A stretch of DNA of 42,829 bases from Streptomyces sp. (GTDB taxonomy: Bacteria > Actinomycetota > Actinomycetes > Streptomycetales > Streptomycetaceae), in contig NZ_JAPSKQ010000040.1 of NCBI RefSeq assembly GCF_031181555.1, positions 1 through 42,829 of the forward strand, in the 5' to 3' direction. This document shows positions 16,687-25,004 of the stretch, piece by piece. Below the pieces are notes generated by a model. That model was not told the DNA's origin, ran no database searches, and was given only the letters and a program-made list of their open reading frames with translations. The position numbers and the translations under genes are program-made. The stretch's first letter is position 1. The number at the start of each line of letters is the position of its first letter.

Positions 16687-17600
16687 CCACCCCGCCCGCC
16701 CTGCTCATCGCCGGCCACGGCACCCGGGACGACGCCGGAGCGGAGGCGTTCCGCGACTTCGTGCGGGAGCTGGGGCGCCGCCACCCCGAGCTGCCCGTCG
16801 CCGGCGGTTTCATCGAGCTGTCCCCGCCGCCGCTGGGCGAGGCCGTCGCCGAGCTGGTGGAGCGTGGTGTCCGCCGGTTCGCGGCCGTGCCGCTGATGCT
16901 GGTGTCCGCCGGGCACGCCAAGGGCGACATCCCGGCGGCGCTGGCCCGGGAGAAGGAACGCCACCCGGGGATCTCGTACACCTACGGCCGTCCGCTGGGC
17001 CCGCACCCCGCCCTGCTGAGCGTGCTTCAGCGGCGGCTGGACGAGGCGGTGGACCCCTCCTGGGACCGCTCCGAGGTGACCGTGCTGCTGGTGGGGCGCG
17101 GATCGACGGACCCGGACGCCAACGCCGAGGTCTTCAAGGCGGCGCGGCTGCTGTGGGAGGGGCGCGGTTACGCGGGCGTGGAGACGGCGTTCGTGTCGCT
17201 GGCGGCGCCGGACGTGCCGAGCGGGCTGGACCGCTGCGCACGGCTGGGGGCGCGCAGGGTCGTCGTCCTGCCGTACTTCCTGTTCACCGGCATCCTGCCG
17301 GACCGGGTGCGGCAGCAGACGCAGGAGTGGGCGGCCGCGCACCCGGAGACCGAGGTGCGGTCGGCGGACGTCATCGGTCCCGAGCCGGAGCTGCTGGACC
17401 TGGTGTGGGAGCGGTACGAGGAGGCCGTGAAGGGCGACCTCAGGATGAACTGCGACTCGTGCGTGTACCGGATCGCGCTGCCGGGCTTCGAGGACAAGGT
17501 GGGACTGCCGCAGCAGCCGCACTTCCACCCCGACGACGACGGTCACCACCACCACGGGCACTCCCACGGGCACGGGCACGCGCACTCCCATGCGCACTGA
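16683..17600 (+). CDS. cbiX: Sirohydrochlorin chelatase-like CbiX with histidine-rich tail
   Basis: This 305-residue protein has two CbiX-like halves, as in the long-form family: the first with IAGHGTRDDAG and PLMLVSAGHAKGDIP, the second with LLVGRGSTDPDANAEVF and VVVLPYFLFTGILPDRV. A conserved Cys pair occurs in MNCDSCVYR. CbiX inserts Co(II) into sirohydrochlorin, the early-insertion route, and related proteins insert iron or nickel. The last ~20 residues are almost all His with Gly, Ser and Ala, a probable metal-binding or delivery tail. GTG 16683 overlaps cobH, and its end overlaps the start of cobC by 11 bp. Metal and substrate are inferred from family and context. Confidence 0.9.
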   Translation: MTTPPALLIAGHGTRDDAGAEAFRDFVRELGRRHPELPVAGGFIELSPPPLGEAVAELVERGVRRFAAVPLMLVSAGHAKGDIPAALAREKERHPGISYTYGRPLGPHPALLSVLQRRLDEAVDPSWDRSEVTVLLVGRGSTDPDANAEVFKAARLLWEGRGYAGVETAFVSLAAPDVPSGLDRCARLGARRVVVLPYFLFTGILPDRVRQQTQEWAAAHPETEVRSADVIGPEPELLDLVWERYEEAVKGDLRMNCDSCVYRIALPGFEDKVGLPQQPHFHPDDDGHHHHGHSHGHGHAHSHAH

Positions 17601-18684
17601 GTCCGAGGGCGTGCGCACCGCGCCCGAGGACGCCGCGTGCCCGCACGACCTGCGGCACCACGGGGACGCCGAGGTCCGTGACGACGGCTCGGCGCTGGTC
17701 GACCTCGCCGTGAACGTCCGCGCGGACACGCCGCCGGTGTGGCTGCGCGAGCACATCGCCGCGTCGCTGTCCGGGCTGGCCGCCTACCCGGATGGGCGGG
17801 CCGCGCGGGCGGCGGTGGCGGCGCGGCACGGGCTGCCGGTGGAGCGGGTGCTGCTGACGGCGGGGGCGGCGGAGGCGTTCGTGCTGCTGGCGCGGGCGCT
17901 GAAGGTGTGCCGGCCGGTGGTGGTGCATCCGCAGTTCACGGAGCCGGAGGCGGCGCTGCGGGACGCGGGGCACACGGTCGGCCGGGTGCTGCTGCGGGAG
18001 GCGGACGGTTTCCGGCTGGATCCCGCGGCGGTGCCCGAGGACGCGGACCTGGTGGTGATCGGCAACCCGACGAACCCGACGTCGGTGCTGCACCCGGCCG
18101 CGGCCGTCGCCCGGCTCGCCCGTCCCGGGCGGACGCTGGTGGTGGACGAGGCGTTCATGGACGCGGTGCCGGGCGAGCGGGAGGCGCTGGCCGGGCGGAC
18201 GGACGTGCCGGGGCTGGTGGTGCTGCGCAGCCTCACCAAGACGTGGGGGCTGGCCGGGCTGCGGATCGGTTACGTGCTGGCGGCGCCGGAGACCGTCGCG
18301 GAGCTGGAGCGCGCCCAGCCGCTGTGGCCGGTGTCCACGCCGGCGCTGGCGGCGGCCCGGGCGTGCGTGGGAGCCGGGGCCCTGGCCGAGGCGGCGCGGG
18401 CCGCGCACCGCGTCGCGGCCGACCGGGCGCACCTGATCGCGGGACTGCGGGGGTTCGCCGCGCACGGTCTGCGGGTCGTGGAACCCGCCGAGGGCCCGTT
18501 CGTCCTGGTCCGGCTGCCCCGCGCGGCGGCCGTGCGCGACCGGCTGCGCGACCTGGGCTACGCGGTGCGCCGCGGGGACACGTTCCCGGGACTGGGCGAG
18601 GAGTGGCTGCGGCTGGCGGTACGGGACCGGGAGACGGTGGACGGTTTCCTGGGCGCGCTGGGACGGGCGCTGGAGACCGGCTGA
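17590..18684 (+). CDS. cobC: Threonine-phosphate decarboxylase-like aminotransferase, cobalamin nucleotide-arm synthesis
   Basis: This 364-residue fold-type I PLP enzyme resembles HisC and CobD/CobC, which decarboxylates L-threonine O-3-phosphate to aminopropanol phosphate for the CbiB step. Visible features are VDLAVNVRADTPP near the N-terminus, the LTAGAAEAFVLLARAL loop, IGNPTNPTSVLHP, VVDEAFMDAVPGE and the PLP lysine in SLTKTWGLAGLRIGYVL (Lys217). Its position as last gene of the cob run, overlapping cbiX by 11 bp, supports the cobalamin role over a histidinol-phosphate role. A terminator hairpin follows at 18690. Confidence 0.88.
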   Translation: MRTESEGVRTAPEDAACPHDLRHHGDAEVRDDGSALVDLAVNVRADTPPVWLREHIAASLSGLAAYPDGRAARAAVAARHGLPVERVLLTAGAAEAFVLLARALKVCRPVVVHPQFTEPEAALRDAGHTVGRVLLREADGFRLDPAAVPEDADLVVIGNPTNPTSVLHPAAAVARLARPGRTLVVDEAFMDAVPGEREALAGRTDVPGLVVLRSLTKTWGLAGLRIGYVLAAPETVAELERAQPLWPVSTPALAAARACVGAGALAEAARAAHRVAADRAHLIAGLRGFAAHGLRVVEPAEGPFVLVRLPRAAAVRDRLRDLGYAVRRGDTFPGLGEEWLRLAVRDRETVDGFLGALGRALETG

Positions 18685-18689
18685 GCACG

Positions 18690-18713
18690 GGGCGGGGACC
18701 GCTGTTCCCGCCC
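18690..18713. terminator. Terminator between cobC and the convergent surface-protein gene
   Basis: A stem GGGCGGG/CCCGCCC, extended by a G-U and an A-T pair around a 6-nt loop, sits in the 37-bp gap between two convergent genes. It can serve both. There is no U-tract, as is usual in Streptomyces. Confidence 0.65.
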
Positions 18714-18721
18714 GGGGGGCG

Positions 18722-19669
18722 TCAGTTCCGCCGCCGGCGGCGGGACAGCGCCACCGCTCCGCCGCCCGCCGCGAGGAGGGCGATCGCGCCGCCCGCGATG
18801 TACGGGGTCGTCGAGTCGCCGCCCGTCTCCGCCAGGCCCGCCCCGGCGGGGGCGGCCCGCTCCGCCCGTGCTCCCTGCGGCCGGACGTCGGCGGCCGGGG
18901 AGGTGTCCGGGGCGGCCGGCCGGTCGCCGGGGGTTTCGCACGTGGCCTCGGCCAGGGTGAGGGTGCCGCTGACCTCGGCGACGTTCAGCTTCAGCGGGTC
19001 GACGGCGATCCTCAGGTGCAGCGCGGTCGCGGCGGCCGTGCGGGACGTGGTCCGCGTCCTCGACAGGTCCATCCGCACCTCGCCGACGCCCGGCACCTTC
19101 ACCTCGGTCGGACCGGCGGAGGCCGGCGTGACGCGTTTGCCGAGCACCGTCACCGCGCCGGGCAGGGTCACCGAGGCGAACGGGGTCCTCCCGGTCTCGC
19201 AGACCGCCTCGGACCTGACCTGCTCGAGCTCGACGAGCCCGAGCAGCGGCAGTCCGGGCACGTGGACCCGGGCCCCGGCGAGGGTGGTGGAGGCCTCGGC
19301 CCTGTTCCCCTCCACCGTCGCCCTGGCGTCGGCGACCTCCGCGCGCAGCACGGTGAACGGCCGGCCGCCGTCCACACCGTCCAACCGGACGGTCAGCGCG
19401 GTCCTCCGCGCGCTCCGCGGCGCCCGGACCTCGTTGAGGGAGGCGGTGAGCGGCACGTTCACGGTCTTGTCGAGCAGGGACACGTCGAGCCCGGTGCGCA
19501 GCACGGCGGCGCCGGCGGCGCCGTGCTCCCCGGTGGCGTGCGCGGGGCCCGCGCCGGCCAGCGCGGCGGGACCGGCGGCGAGGACGGTGGCCGCGGCGAC
19601 GGCGGCCAGGCGGCGTGCGGGCATGCGGAAGGTGGCGCTGTTCAAGGTGGTGGGACCCCCATGAGACAT
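18722..19669 (-). CDS. LAETG-anchored secreted cell-wall protein (SCO1860-like)
   Basis: The protein has 315 residues. It starts with a signal peptide (MPARRLAAVAAATVLAAG followed by AHA cleavage-like residues, about 45-50 from the first Met). It ends in a sorting signal: LAETG, a hydrophobic stretch TTPYIAGGAIALLAAGGGAV, and a basic tail SRRRRRN. LAxTG motifs are substrates of class E sortases in Streptomyces, so the mature protein is probably linked to peptidoglycan. The body (about 50-250) has repeated beta-like segments with two lone cysteines in VCETG and TCETPG, and a Pro/Ala-rich region precedes the motif. I recall an annotated family named for S. coelicolor SCO1860 that fits; no biochemical function is known to me. 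The start at 19669 lacks a clear RBS; ATG 19624 is an alternative. Confidence 0.85.
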   Translation of the reverse strand: MSHGGPTTLNSATFRMPARRLAAVAAATVLAAGPAALAGAGPAHATGEHGAAGAAVLRTGLDVSLLDKTVNVPLTASLNEVRAPRSARRTALTVRLDGVDGGRPFTVLRAEVADARATVEGNRAEASTTLAGARVHVPGLPLLGLVELEQVRSEAVCETGRTPFASVTLPGAVTVLGKRVTPASAGPTEVKVPGVGEVRMDLSRTRTTSRTAAATALHLRIAVDPLKLNVAEVSGTLTLAEATCETPGDRPAAPDTSPAADVRPQGARAERAAPAGAGLAETGGDSTTPYIAGGAIALLAAGGGAVALSRRRRRN

Positions 19670-19823
19670 GTGCGGGACCCGGAAAGGATGTCCGCGCGGG
19701 AAGCGGGTCGTCAGCGATCCGGCGACTCTTCACTCCATCGTGGCGAGTTGGCGGATGCTTTCGAATTCCGGGGCACGTCCGTTCCCCGGCGTCACCCTCG
19801 GGCGCCCCACCGGGCGGACGGTC

Positions 19824-20915
19824 CTACCCGACCACGCGCCCGTTCAGCACCACCCGGCGCGGATCCGTCAGCACCCGTACGTCCGCGCGCGGGTCGGACG
19901 CGTAGACCACCAGGTCCGCCGGGGCGCCTTCCTCCAGTCCGGGGCGTCCCAGCCACTTCCGGGCCGCCCAGGTGCCGGCCGCGAGGGCCTCGACGGGCGG
20001 GATGCCGGCCTTGACCAGTTCGGCGACCTCGTCCGCCGCCAGTCCGTGCGGAAGGGTGCCGCCGGCGTCCGTGCCGACGAAGACGGGGATGCCGGCGTCG
20101 TGGGCGGAGCGCACGGTGTCGTAGCGGCGTTCGTGGAGCCGGCGCATATGGGCCGACCAGCGCGGGAACTTGGCCTCGCCGCCGTCGGCGAGCTCGGGGA
20201 AGGTGGCGATGTTGACGAGGGTGGGGACGATCGCGACGCCGCGTTCGGCGAACAGCGGGATGGTCTCGTCGGTCAGGCCCGTCGCGTGCTCGACGCAGTC
20301 GATGCCGGCCTCGACGAGGTCCCGCAGGGAGTCCTCGGCGAAGCAGTGCGCGGTGACGCGGGCGCCCAGCCGGTGCGCCTCGGCGATCGCCGCCTCGACG
20401 GCGCCGCGCGGCCAGCAGGCCGACAGGTCGCCCAGGTCGCGGTCGATCCAGTCGCCGACCAGCTTCACCCAGCCGTCGCCGCGCCGGGCCTCCTGGGCGA
20501 CGTACGCGACGAGGTCCTCGGGCTCGACCTCCCAGGCGTAGCCCCGGATGTAGCGGCGGGTGCGGGCGATGTGCCGGCCGGCCCGGACGATCTTCGGGAG
20601 GTCGTCGCGGTCGTCGATCCAGCGGGTGTCGGAGGGCGAGCCCGCGTCCCGCAGCAGCAGGGCGCCGGCGTCGCGGTCGGTGAGCGCCTGCTTCTCGGCG
20701 ACCGCCTCGGGGACCGCGCCGTGCCGGTCGAGGCCCACGTGGCAGTGGGCGTCGACCAGGCCGGGCAGCACCCAGCCCTCGACGGTCCGGACGTCACGGG
20801 CGCCGGTGGGACGGTCGTAGGAGATACGGCCGCCGACCACCCACAGTTCGTCGCGGACCTCCTCCGGTCCGACGAGCACCCGCCCCTTCACGTGCAGCAC
20901 CGCGCGTTCGCTCAT
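19824..20915 (-). CDS. Metal-dependent amidohydrolase
   Basis: This 363-residue protein belongs to the amidohydrolase superfamily (imidazolonepropionase/dipeptidase-like branch). The metal motif HxH is in PGLVDAHCHVGLD, further ligands are probable in RVTAHCFAE and DCVEHATGLTDE, and the catalytic Asp is in VFVGTDAGGTLPHGL. The small N-terminal beta domain VLHVKGRVLVGPEEV and the matching C-terminal RADVRVLTDPRRVVLNGRV complete the usual layout. The substrate is unknown. ATG 20915 is preferred over a longer reading that lacks an RBS. The gene is divergent from the PLP enzyme at 21050. Confidence 0.88.
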   Translation of the reverse strand: MSERAVLHVKGRVLVGPEEVRDELWVVGGRISYDRPTGARDVRTVEGWVLPGLVDAHCHVGLDRHGAVPEAVAEKQALTDRDAGALLLRDAGSPSDTRWIDDRDDLPKIVRAGRHIARTRRYIRGYAWEVEPEDLVAYVAQEARRGDGWVKLVGDWIDRDLGDLSACWPRGAVEAAIAEAHRLGARVTAHCFAEDSLRDLVEAGIDCVEHATGLTDETIPLFAERGVAIVPTLVNIATFPELADGGEAKFPRWSAHMRRLHERRYDTVRSAHDAGIPVFVGTDAGGTLPHGLAADEVAELVKAGIPPVEALAAGTWAARKWLGRPGLEEGAPADLVVYASDPRADVRVLTDPRRVVLNGRVVG

Positions 20916-21049
20916 ACCCGGCACCCTAATGAGGCGTGGCCCGGGCCCGTCCACCCGGTCCGGGACCCCTGCGGTCGGGCGGGGTTCCCGGGGCCGGTTA
21001 CGCTCGACTGCGTCGAACCGCGAAGCCGCGAAGTGAAGAGAGCACCGCC

Positions 21050-22150
21050 GTGACCCACCCCCTCCTCGACCTGGCCCCGCTGAGCGCCGCGCACTTCGCC
21101 TCGATCGAGGACCGCGTGGCGCGCCTGCTCCGCACCGAGCAGGACGTCGTCATCACGCAGGGCGAGGCGCTGCTGCCGCTGGAGGGCGCGATCCGCGCGA
21201 CGGCGGGCCCCGGCACGACCGCCCTGAACGTCATCACCGGCCCCTACGGTCAGACCTTCGGCGACTGGCTGCGGGACTGCGGTGCCACGGTGATCGATCT
21301 GGCGGTGCCCTTCCACACGGCGGTGACGGCCGAGCAGGTCCGCGGCGCCTTCGCCGAGCACCCGGAGATCGACTTCGTGTCCCTGGTGCACGCGGAGGCG
21401 GCCACCGGGAACACCAACCCGGTCGCGGAGATCGGCGAGGTGGTGCGGGCGCACGGGGCGCTGTTCTACCTGGACGCGGTGGCGTCGATCGGCGCGGAAC
21501 CGGTGCTGCCGGACGCGTGGGGCGTGGACCTGTGCGTGATCGGCGCGCAGAAGGCGATGGGCGGTCCGGCCGGGGTGTCGGCGGTGTCGGTGAGCGAGCG
21601 GGCGTGGGCGCGGATGGCCGCCAACCCGCGGGCGCCGCGCCGCTCCTACCTGTCCCTGCTGGACTGGAAGGAGCGCTGGATCGACGGCGGCCGCACGGCG
21701 CTGCTGCACGCGCCGGCGCAGCTGGAGATGCTGGCGCTCGAGGCGTGCGTGGAGCGCATCGAGGCGGTGGGCCTGGAGGCGGTCATGGCCCGGCACGCGT
21801 CGGCCGCGGCGGCCACGCGGGCGGGCGCGCTCGCGCTGGGCGGCGGTCTGGAGCCGTACGTGCGCGAGGCGGCGGACGCCGCCCCGGTGGCCACGACCCT
21901 GCGGGCCCCGTCGGGCACGGTGGCCGCGGACCTGGTGGCCCGCGCCCTGGCCGCCGACCCGGCGCTTCCCCTGGCCGCGGGCGGGGGCGCCCTCGCCAAG
22001 GAGATGATCCGCGTCAACCACTACGGCCCCGACGCCACGCCGGGCGCGGTGCGGGCGGCCCTGACGGCCCTGGGCACCGCGCTGGCGGAAGAAGGCCTGA
22101 CGGTGGACGTGGAGGCGGCCCTGAGCGCGGCCGGGAAGGCCTGGCGGTAG
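21050..22150 (+). CDS. PLP-dependent class V aminotransferase (alanine-glyoxylate type)
   Basis: This 366-residue fold-type I enzyme looks like the serine/alanine-glyoxylate aminotransferase group: TQGEALLPLEGAIRATAGPG near the N-terminus, VHAEAATGNTNPVAEIGEVV, FYLDAVASIGAEP and the PLP lysine in CVIGAQKAMGGPAGVSAV (about Lys168). The C-terminal EMIRVNHYGPDATPGAV matches the family's final conserved segment. GTG 21050 follows a purine-rich GAAGAGAG. It lies upstream of ectABCD but is separated from it by a strong terminator (22164-22217) and about 540 bp, so a link to ectoine synthesis is not supported. The amino donor and acceptor are unknown. Confidence 0.86.
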   Translation: MTHPLLDLAPLSAAHFASIEDRVARLLRTEQDVVITQGEALLPLEGAIRATAGPGTTALNVITGPYGQTFGDWLRDCGATVIDLAVPFHTAVTAEQVRGAFAEHPEIDFVSLVHAEAATGNTNPVAEIGEVVRAHGALFYLDAVASIGAEPVLPDAWGVDLCVIGAQKAMGGPAGVSAVSVSERAWARMAANPRAPRRSYLSLLDWKERWIDGGRTALLHAPAQLEMLALEACVERIEAVGLEAVMARHASAAAATRAGALALGGGLEPYVREAADAAPVATTLRAPSGTVAADLVARALAADPALPLAAGGGALAKEMIRVNHYGPDATPGAVRAALTALGTALAEEGLTVDVEAALSAAGKAWR

Positions 22151-22163
22151 CCGGGCGGGCGCA

Positions 22164-22217
22164 CCCGCACACGTCGGCGCCGGCCGGGGGTTCCCGGTCG
22201 GCGCCGACGTGTGCGGG
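22164..22217 (+). terminator. Strong terminator after the aminotransferase gene
   Basis: A perfect 19-bp stem (22164-22182 with 22199-22217, beginning CCCGCACACGTCGGCG) encloses a 16-nt loop. It starts 14 bp after the stop codon of the gene at 21050-22150 and has no U-tract. Confidence 0.85.
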
Positions 22218-22456
22218 GGTCGACGGGGCGCCCGGGGCCCGGCGCCGGGTGCTCGTCCACCCGATCGAGGAGCACACGCCGCGCGACGGCCGCGACGATC
22301 TGCTGGGCGAACGTATCGACGGGGTGACCGGGACATGAATTCCGCACGATTCCAGGAATCCCTCGCACACATCTTCCCGCGACATTCTTTCGCTTATTCG
22401 GCACTTCTATTCCAAAGCAGTTTCCCCTCTTCTCCTGCCCGCTCCTCCCGGTCCTA
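22218..22456. other. Non-coding stretch between aminotransferase and ectA: nothing assignable
   Basis: No gene can be supported here. The first part (22218-22338) remains GC-rich and both strands have short open frames with acceptable third-position GC (one + strand frame ends at 22338), but neither has an RBS or a recognisable product; it could be a remnant. From about 22340 the base composition drops in GC, as expected for a promoter region leading to ectA. Confidence 0.4.
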
Positions 22457-22575
22457 AACGCACTGATTCCAAGGCCCGGAACCAGTGCGTTCCAAGCGCC
22501 GGTCACGGGAGTTACGCAGTTGTGACCGGTCCCACATCGCGCCCGTTTTGCGATGTACATCCCCCTCAAAACAGG
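22457..22575. promoter_or_regulatory. Three stacked inverted repeats upstream of ectA
   Basis: Three imperfect palindromes follow each other: AACGCACTG...CAGTGCGTT (22457-22491, with an inner TTCC/GGAA), CCGGTCAC-N15-GTGACCGG (22499-22529), and GTTTTG-N15-CAAAAC (22545-22571), within a locally AT-richer region 115-235 bp ahead of ectA. The first could end transcription; the second is a typical operator shape. Ectoine operons are osmotically and thermally controlled, so regulator binding here is a reasonable inference. The binding protein is unknown. Confidence 0.45.
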
Positions 22576-22674
22576 GCATTTCACCGAACCCTCGCGCGGA
22601 CCCGTACGCCCGCGCGATAACACAGATCAAGCCCGCACGTAACCCCGACAGGCGATGCAATTTTGAATTTACCT

Positions 22675-22691
22675 GGGTAAGTTCAATTCGC
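22675..22691 (+). promoter_or_regulatory. Possible -10 element and near-leaderless start of ectA
   Basis: GGGTAA at 22675-22680 resembles the -10 element (GGGTAT/C) of SigB-type stress sigma factors in Streptomyces. It is only 11 bp from the ectA ATG, so transcription from it would give an mRNA with almost no 5' leader. No good Shine-Dalgarno sequence is visible, in agreement. The matching -35 (GTTT) is not clear, so this is weak. Confidence 0.25.
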
Positions 22692-23198
22692 ATGACTGCC
22701 GCACAAGCAGACCTGCAAATCGACCGCCCCACCGTGGCGGACGGAGCCGTGCTGTGGCGGATAGCCAGGGACTCGAAGGTCCTCGACCTGAACTCGTCGT
22801 ACAGCTATCTGCTGTGGTGCCGGGACTTCGCCGCCACCTCGGCCGTCGCCCGCGACGAGCGCGGGGAGCCGATCGGCTTCGTCACCGGATACCTGCGGCC
22901 GGACAGCCCGCGCACCCTGCTCGTCTGGCAGGTCGCGGTGGACGAGACGCACCGCGGGCGCGGCCTCGCCGCCGCCCTGCTCGACGGCCTGGCCGCCCGG
23001 ACCGCCGAGGAGCACGGCGTGGACACCGTGGAGACCACCATCACGCCGGGCAACACCGCGTCCGAGCGCCTGTTCACCGCGTTCGCGGAGCGCCACGGCG
23101 CCCTGCTGGAGCGCGAGGTGCTGTTCGAGGCCGGCCAGTTCCCCGACGGACCGCACGACCCCGAGGTCCTGTACCGCATCGGCCCCCTCGCGCACTGA
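22692..23198 (+). CDS. ectA: L-2,4-diaminobutyrate acetyltransferase EctA
   Basis: This 168-residue GNAT enzyme acetylates the 4-amino group of L-2,4-diaminobutyrate with acetyl-CoA, the second step of ectoine synthesis. Family features are LDLNSSYSYLLWCRDFAATS near the N-terminus, the acetyl-CoA segment VAVDETHRGRGLAAALLDGL and TTITPGNTASERLFTAFAER. ATG 22692 was chosen because the conserved region follows at once; an upstream in-frame extension from 22485 runs through non-coding, AT-richer DNA. The absence of a clear RBS is notable. It heads the ectABCD operon. Confidence 0.96.
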   Translation: MTAAQADLQIDRPTVADGAVLWRIARDSKVLDLNSSYSYLLWCRDFAATSAVARDERGEPIGFVTGYLRPDSPRTLLVWQVAVDETHRGRGLAAALLDGLAARTAEEHGVDTVETTITPGNTASERLFTAFAERHGALLEREVLFEAGQFPDGPHDPEVLYRIGPLAH

Positions 23199-23265
23199 CC
23201 GCGCGGCTCCTGTCCTGATCTTCCGACTCCTTCCGACATCCCACGCCACCGAGGAGCGATTCGTC

Positions 23266-24537
23266 GTGACCATCACCCAGCCCGACCTGAGCGTCTTCGA
23301 GACCCTCGAGTCCGAGGTGCGCAGCTACTGCCGCGGCTGGCCCACCGTCTTCGACCGTGCGCACGGCAGCCGCATGTACGACGAGGACGGCCACGAGTAC
23401 CTCGACTTCTTCGCCGGAGCCGGTTCACTCAACTACGGGCACAACAACCCCGTCCTGAAACGGGCGTTGATCGACTACCTGGAGCGGGACGGTGTCACGC
23501 ACGGGCTCGACATGTCGACGACGGCCAAGCGCGCGTTCCTGGAGACCTTCCAGAACTGGATCCTGCGCCCGCGGGACCTGCCGTACAAGGTGATGTTCCC
23601 GGGGCCGACGGGCACCAACGCCGTGGAGTCCGCGCTGAAGCTGGCGCGGAAGGTGAAGGGGCGCGAGGCGATCGTGTCGTTCACCAACGCCTTCCACGGC
23701 ATGTCGCTGGGCTCGCTCGCCGTGACCGGCAACGCCTTCAAGCGGGCCGGGGCGGGCGTCCCGCTGGTGCACGGCACGCCGATGCCGTTCGACAACTACT
23801 TCGACGGCACGGTCCCGGACTTCCTGTGGTTCGAGCGGCTCCTGGAGGACCAGGGCTCCGGCCTCAACAAGCCCGCCGCCGTGATCGTCGAGACCGTGCA
23901 GGGCGAGGGCGGCATCAACGTCGCCCGGCCCGAGTGGCTGCGGGCCCTGGCCGAGCTGTGCGAACGCCAGGACATGCTGCTGATCGTCGACGACATCCAG
24001 ATGGGCTGCGGCCGCACCGGCGCCTTCTTCTCCTTCGAGGAGGCCGGCATCACGCCCGACATCGTCACCGTGTCCAAATCGATCAGCGGCTACGGACTGC
24101 CCATGTCCCTGTGCCTGTTCAAGCCCGAGCTGGACGTCTGGGAGCCGGGCGAGCACAACGGCACCTTCCGCGGCAACAACCCCGCCTTCGTCACGGCCAC
24201 CGCGGCCCTGGAGGCGTACTGGGCCGACGGCTCCGCGATGGAGAAGCAGACCCGCTCGCGCGGCGAGCAGGTCGAGCGGGCGCTGGTCGCCATCGCCGAG
24301 GAGAACCCCGCCGATGTGAAGGAGTACCGGGGCCGCGGGCTGGTGTGGGGCATGGAGTTCCACGACAAGCAGCGTGCGGAGCGGATCGCCCGGCGCGCCT
24401 TCGAGCTCGGGCTGCTGGTCGAGACGTCCGGCCCCGAGAGCGAGGTCGTCAAGTTGCTCCCGGCCCTGACCATCACCCCGGACGAGCTGGACGAGGGGCT
24501 GACCACGCTCGCCCGCGCCGTCCGCGAGACCGCCTGA
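23266..24537 (+). CDS. ectB: L-2,4-diaminobutyrate transaminase EctB
   Basis: This 423-residue class III PLP aminotransferase makes diaminobutyrate from aspartate semialdehyde and glutamate, the first committed ectoine step. The family is recognised by [78 protein letters not shown] and the PLP lysine in [13 protein letters not shown] (Lys271). GTG 23266 is preceded by GAGGAGCG at the right spacing. It lies 67 bp after ectA and 62 bp before ectC, with no terminator visible, so a single transcript is likely. Confidence 0.97.
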   Translation: MTITQPDLSVFETLESEVRSYCRGWPTVFDRAHGSRMYDEDGHEYLDFFAGAGSLNYGHNNPVLKRALIDYLERDGVTHGLDMSTTAKRAFLETFQNWILRPRDLPYKVMFPGPTGTNAVESALKLARKVKGREAIVSFTNAFHGMSLGSLAVTGNAFKRAGAGVPLVHGTPMPFDNYFDGTVPDFLWFERLLEDQGSGLNKPAAVIVETVQGEGGINVARPEWLRALAELCERQDMLLIVDDIQMGCGRTGAFFSFEEAGITPDIVTVSKSISGYGLPMSLCLFKPELDVWEPGEHNGTFRGNNPAFVTATAALEAYWADGSAMEKQTRSRGEQVERALVAIAEENPADVKEYRGRGLVWGMEFHDKQRAERIARRAFELGLLVETSGPESEVVKLLPALTITPDELDEGLTTLARAVRETA

Positions 24538-24599
24538 CCCACCGGGCCGACGGCCCGGGAACCCGGCAGACACCACCATCTAGGAGGCATCGCAGCACC

Positions 24600-24998
24600 G
24601 TGATTGTCCGTTCCTTCAAGGAGATCGAAGGCACCGACCGGCACGTGAGGTCCGCGTCCGGCACCTGGGAGAGCAAGCGCATCGTCCTCGCCAGGGAGAA
24701 GGTCGGCTTCTCCCTGCACGAGACGATCCTGTACGCGGGTACGGAGACGTCGATGTGGTACGCGAACCACATCGAGGCCGTCGTCTGCGTCGAGGGCGAG
24801 GCCGAGCTCACCGACCACGAGACCGGGCGGACCCACACGATCACGCCCGGGACCATGTACCTCCTGGACGGTCACGAGCGGCACACGCTGCGCGTCAAGG
24901 AGGACTTCCGCTGCATCTGCGTCTTCAATCCGCCCGTCACCGGACGGGAGGACCACGACGAGAACGGCGTCTACCCGCTGCTCACCGAGGAGGTGTGA
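24600..24998 (+). CDS. ectC: L-ectoine synthase EctC
   Basis: This 132-residue cupin dehydratase closes N4-acetyl-diaminobutyrate to ectoine. It opens with [16 protein letters not shown] (GTG start) and has the cupin segments [20 protein letters not shown] and [19 protein letters not shown], where His and Glu residues bind iron, and ends in [11 protein letters not shown]. Length matches the family. A good RBS, TAGGAGG, precedes GTG 24600. ectD follows six bases after its stop. Confidence 0.97.
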   Translation: MIVRSFKEIEGTDRHVRSASGTWESKRIVLAREKVGFSLHETILYAGTETSMWYANHIEAVVCVEGEAELTDHETGRTHTITPGTMYLLDGHERHTLRVKEDFRCICVFNPPVTGREDHDENGVYPLLTEEV

Positions 24999-25004
24999 GG
25001 ATCC

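Noticed and set aside
22218..22338. Small gene on either strand after the aminotransferase terminator
   Set aside because: Open frames with good third-position GC exist on both strands, but none has an RBS or a recognisable product, and high GC makes such frames common.
22485..22691. N-terminal extension of EctA from an upstream ATG
   Set aside because: The added 69 residues run through AT-richer palindromic DNA, are basic and non-conserved, and normal EctA starts near 22692.
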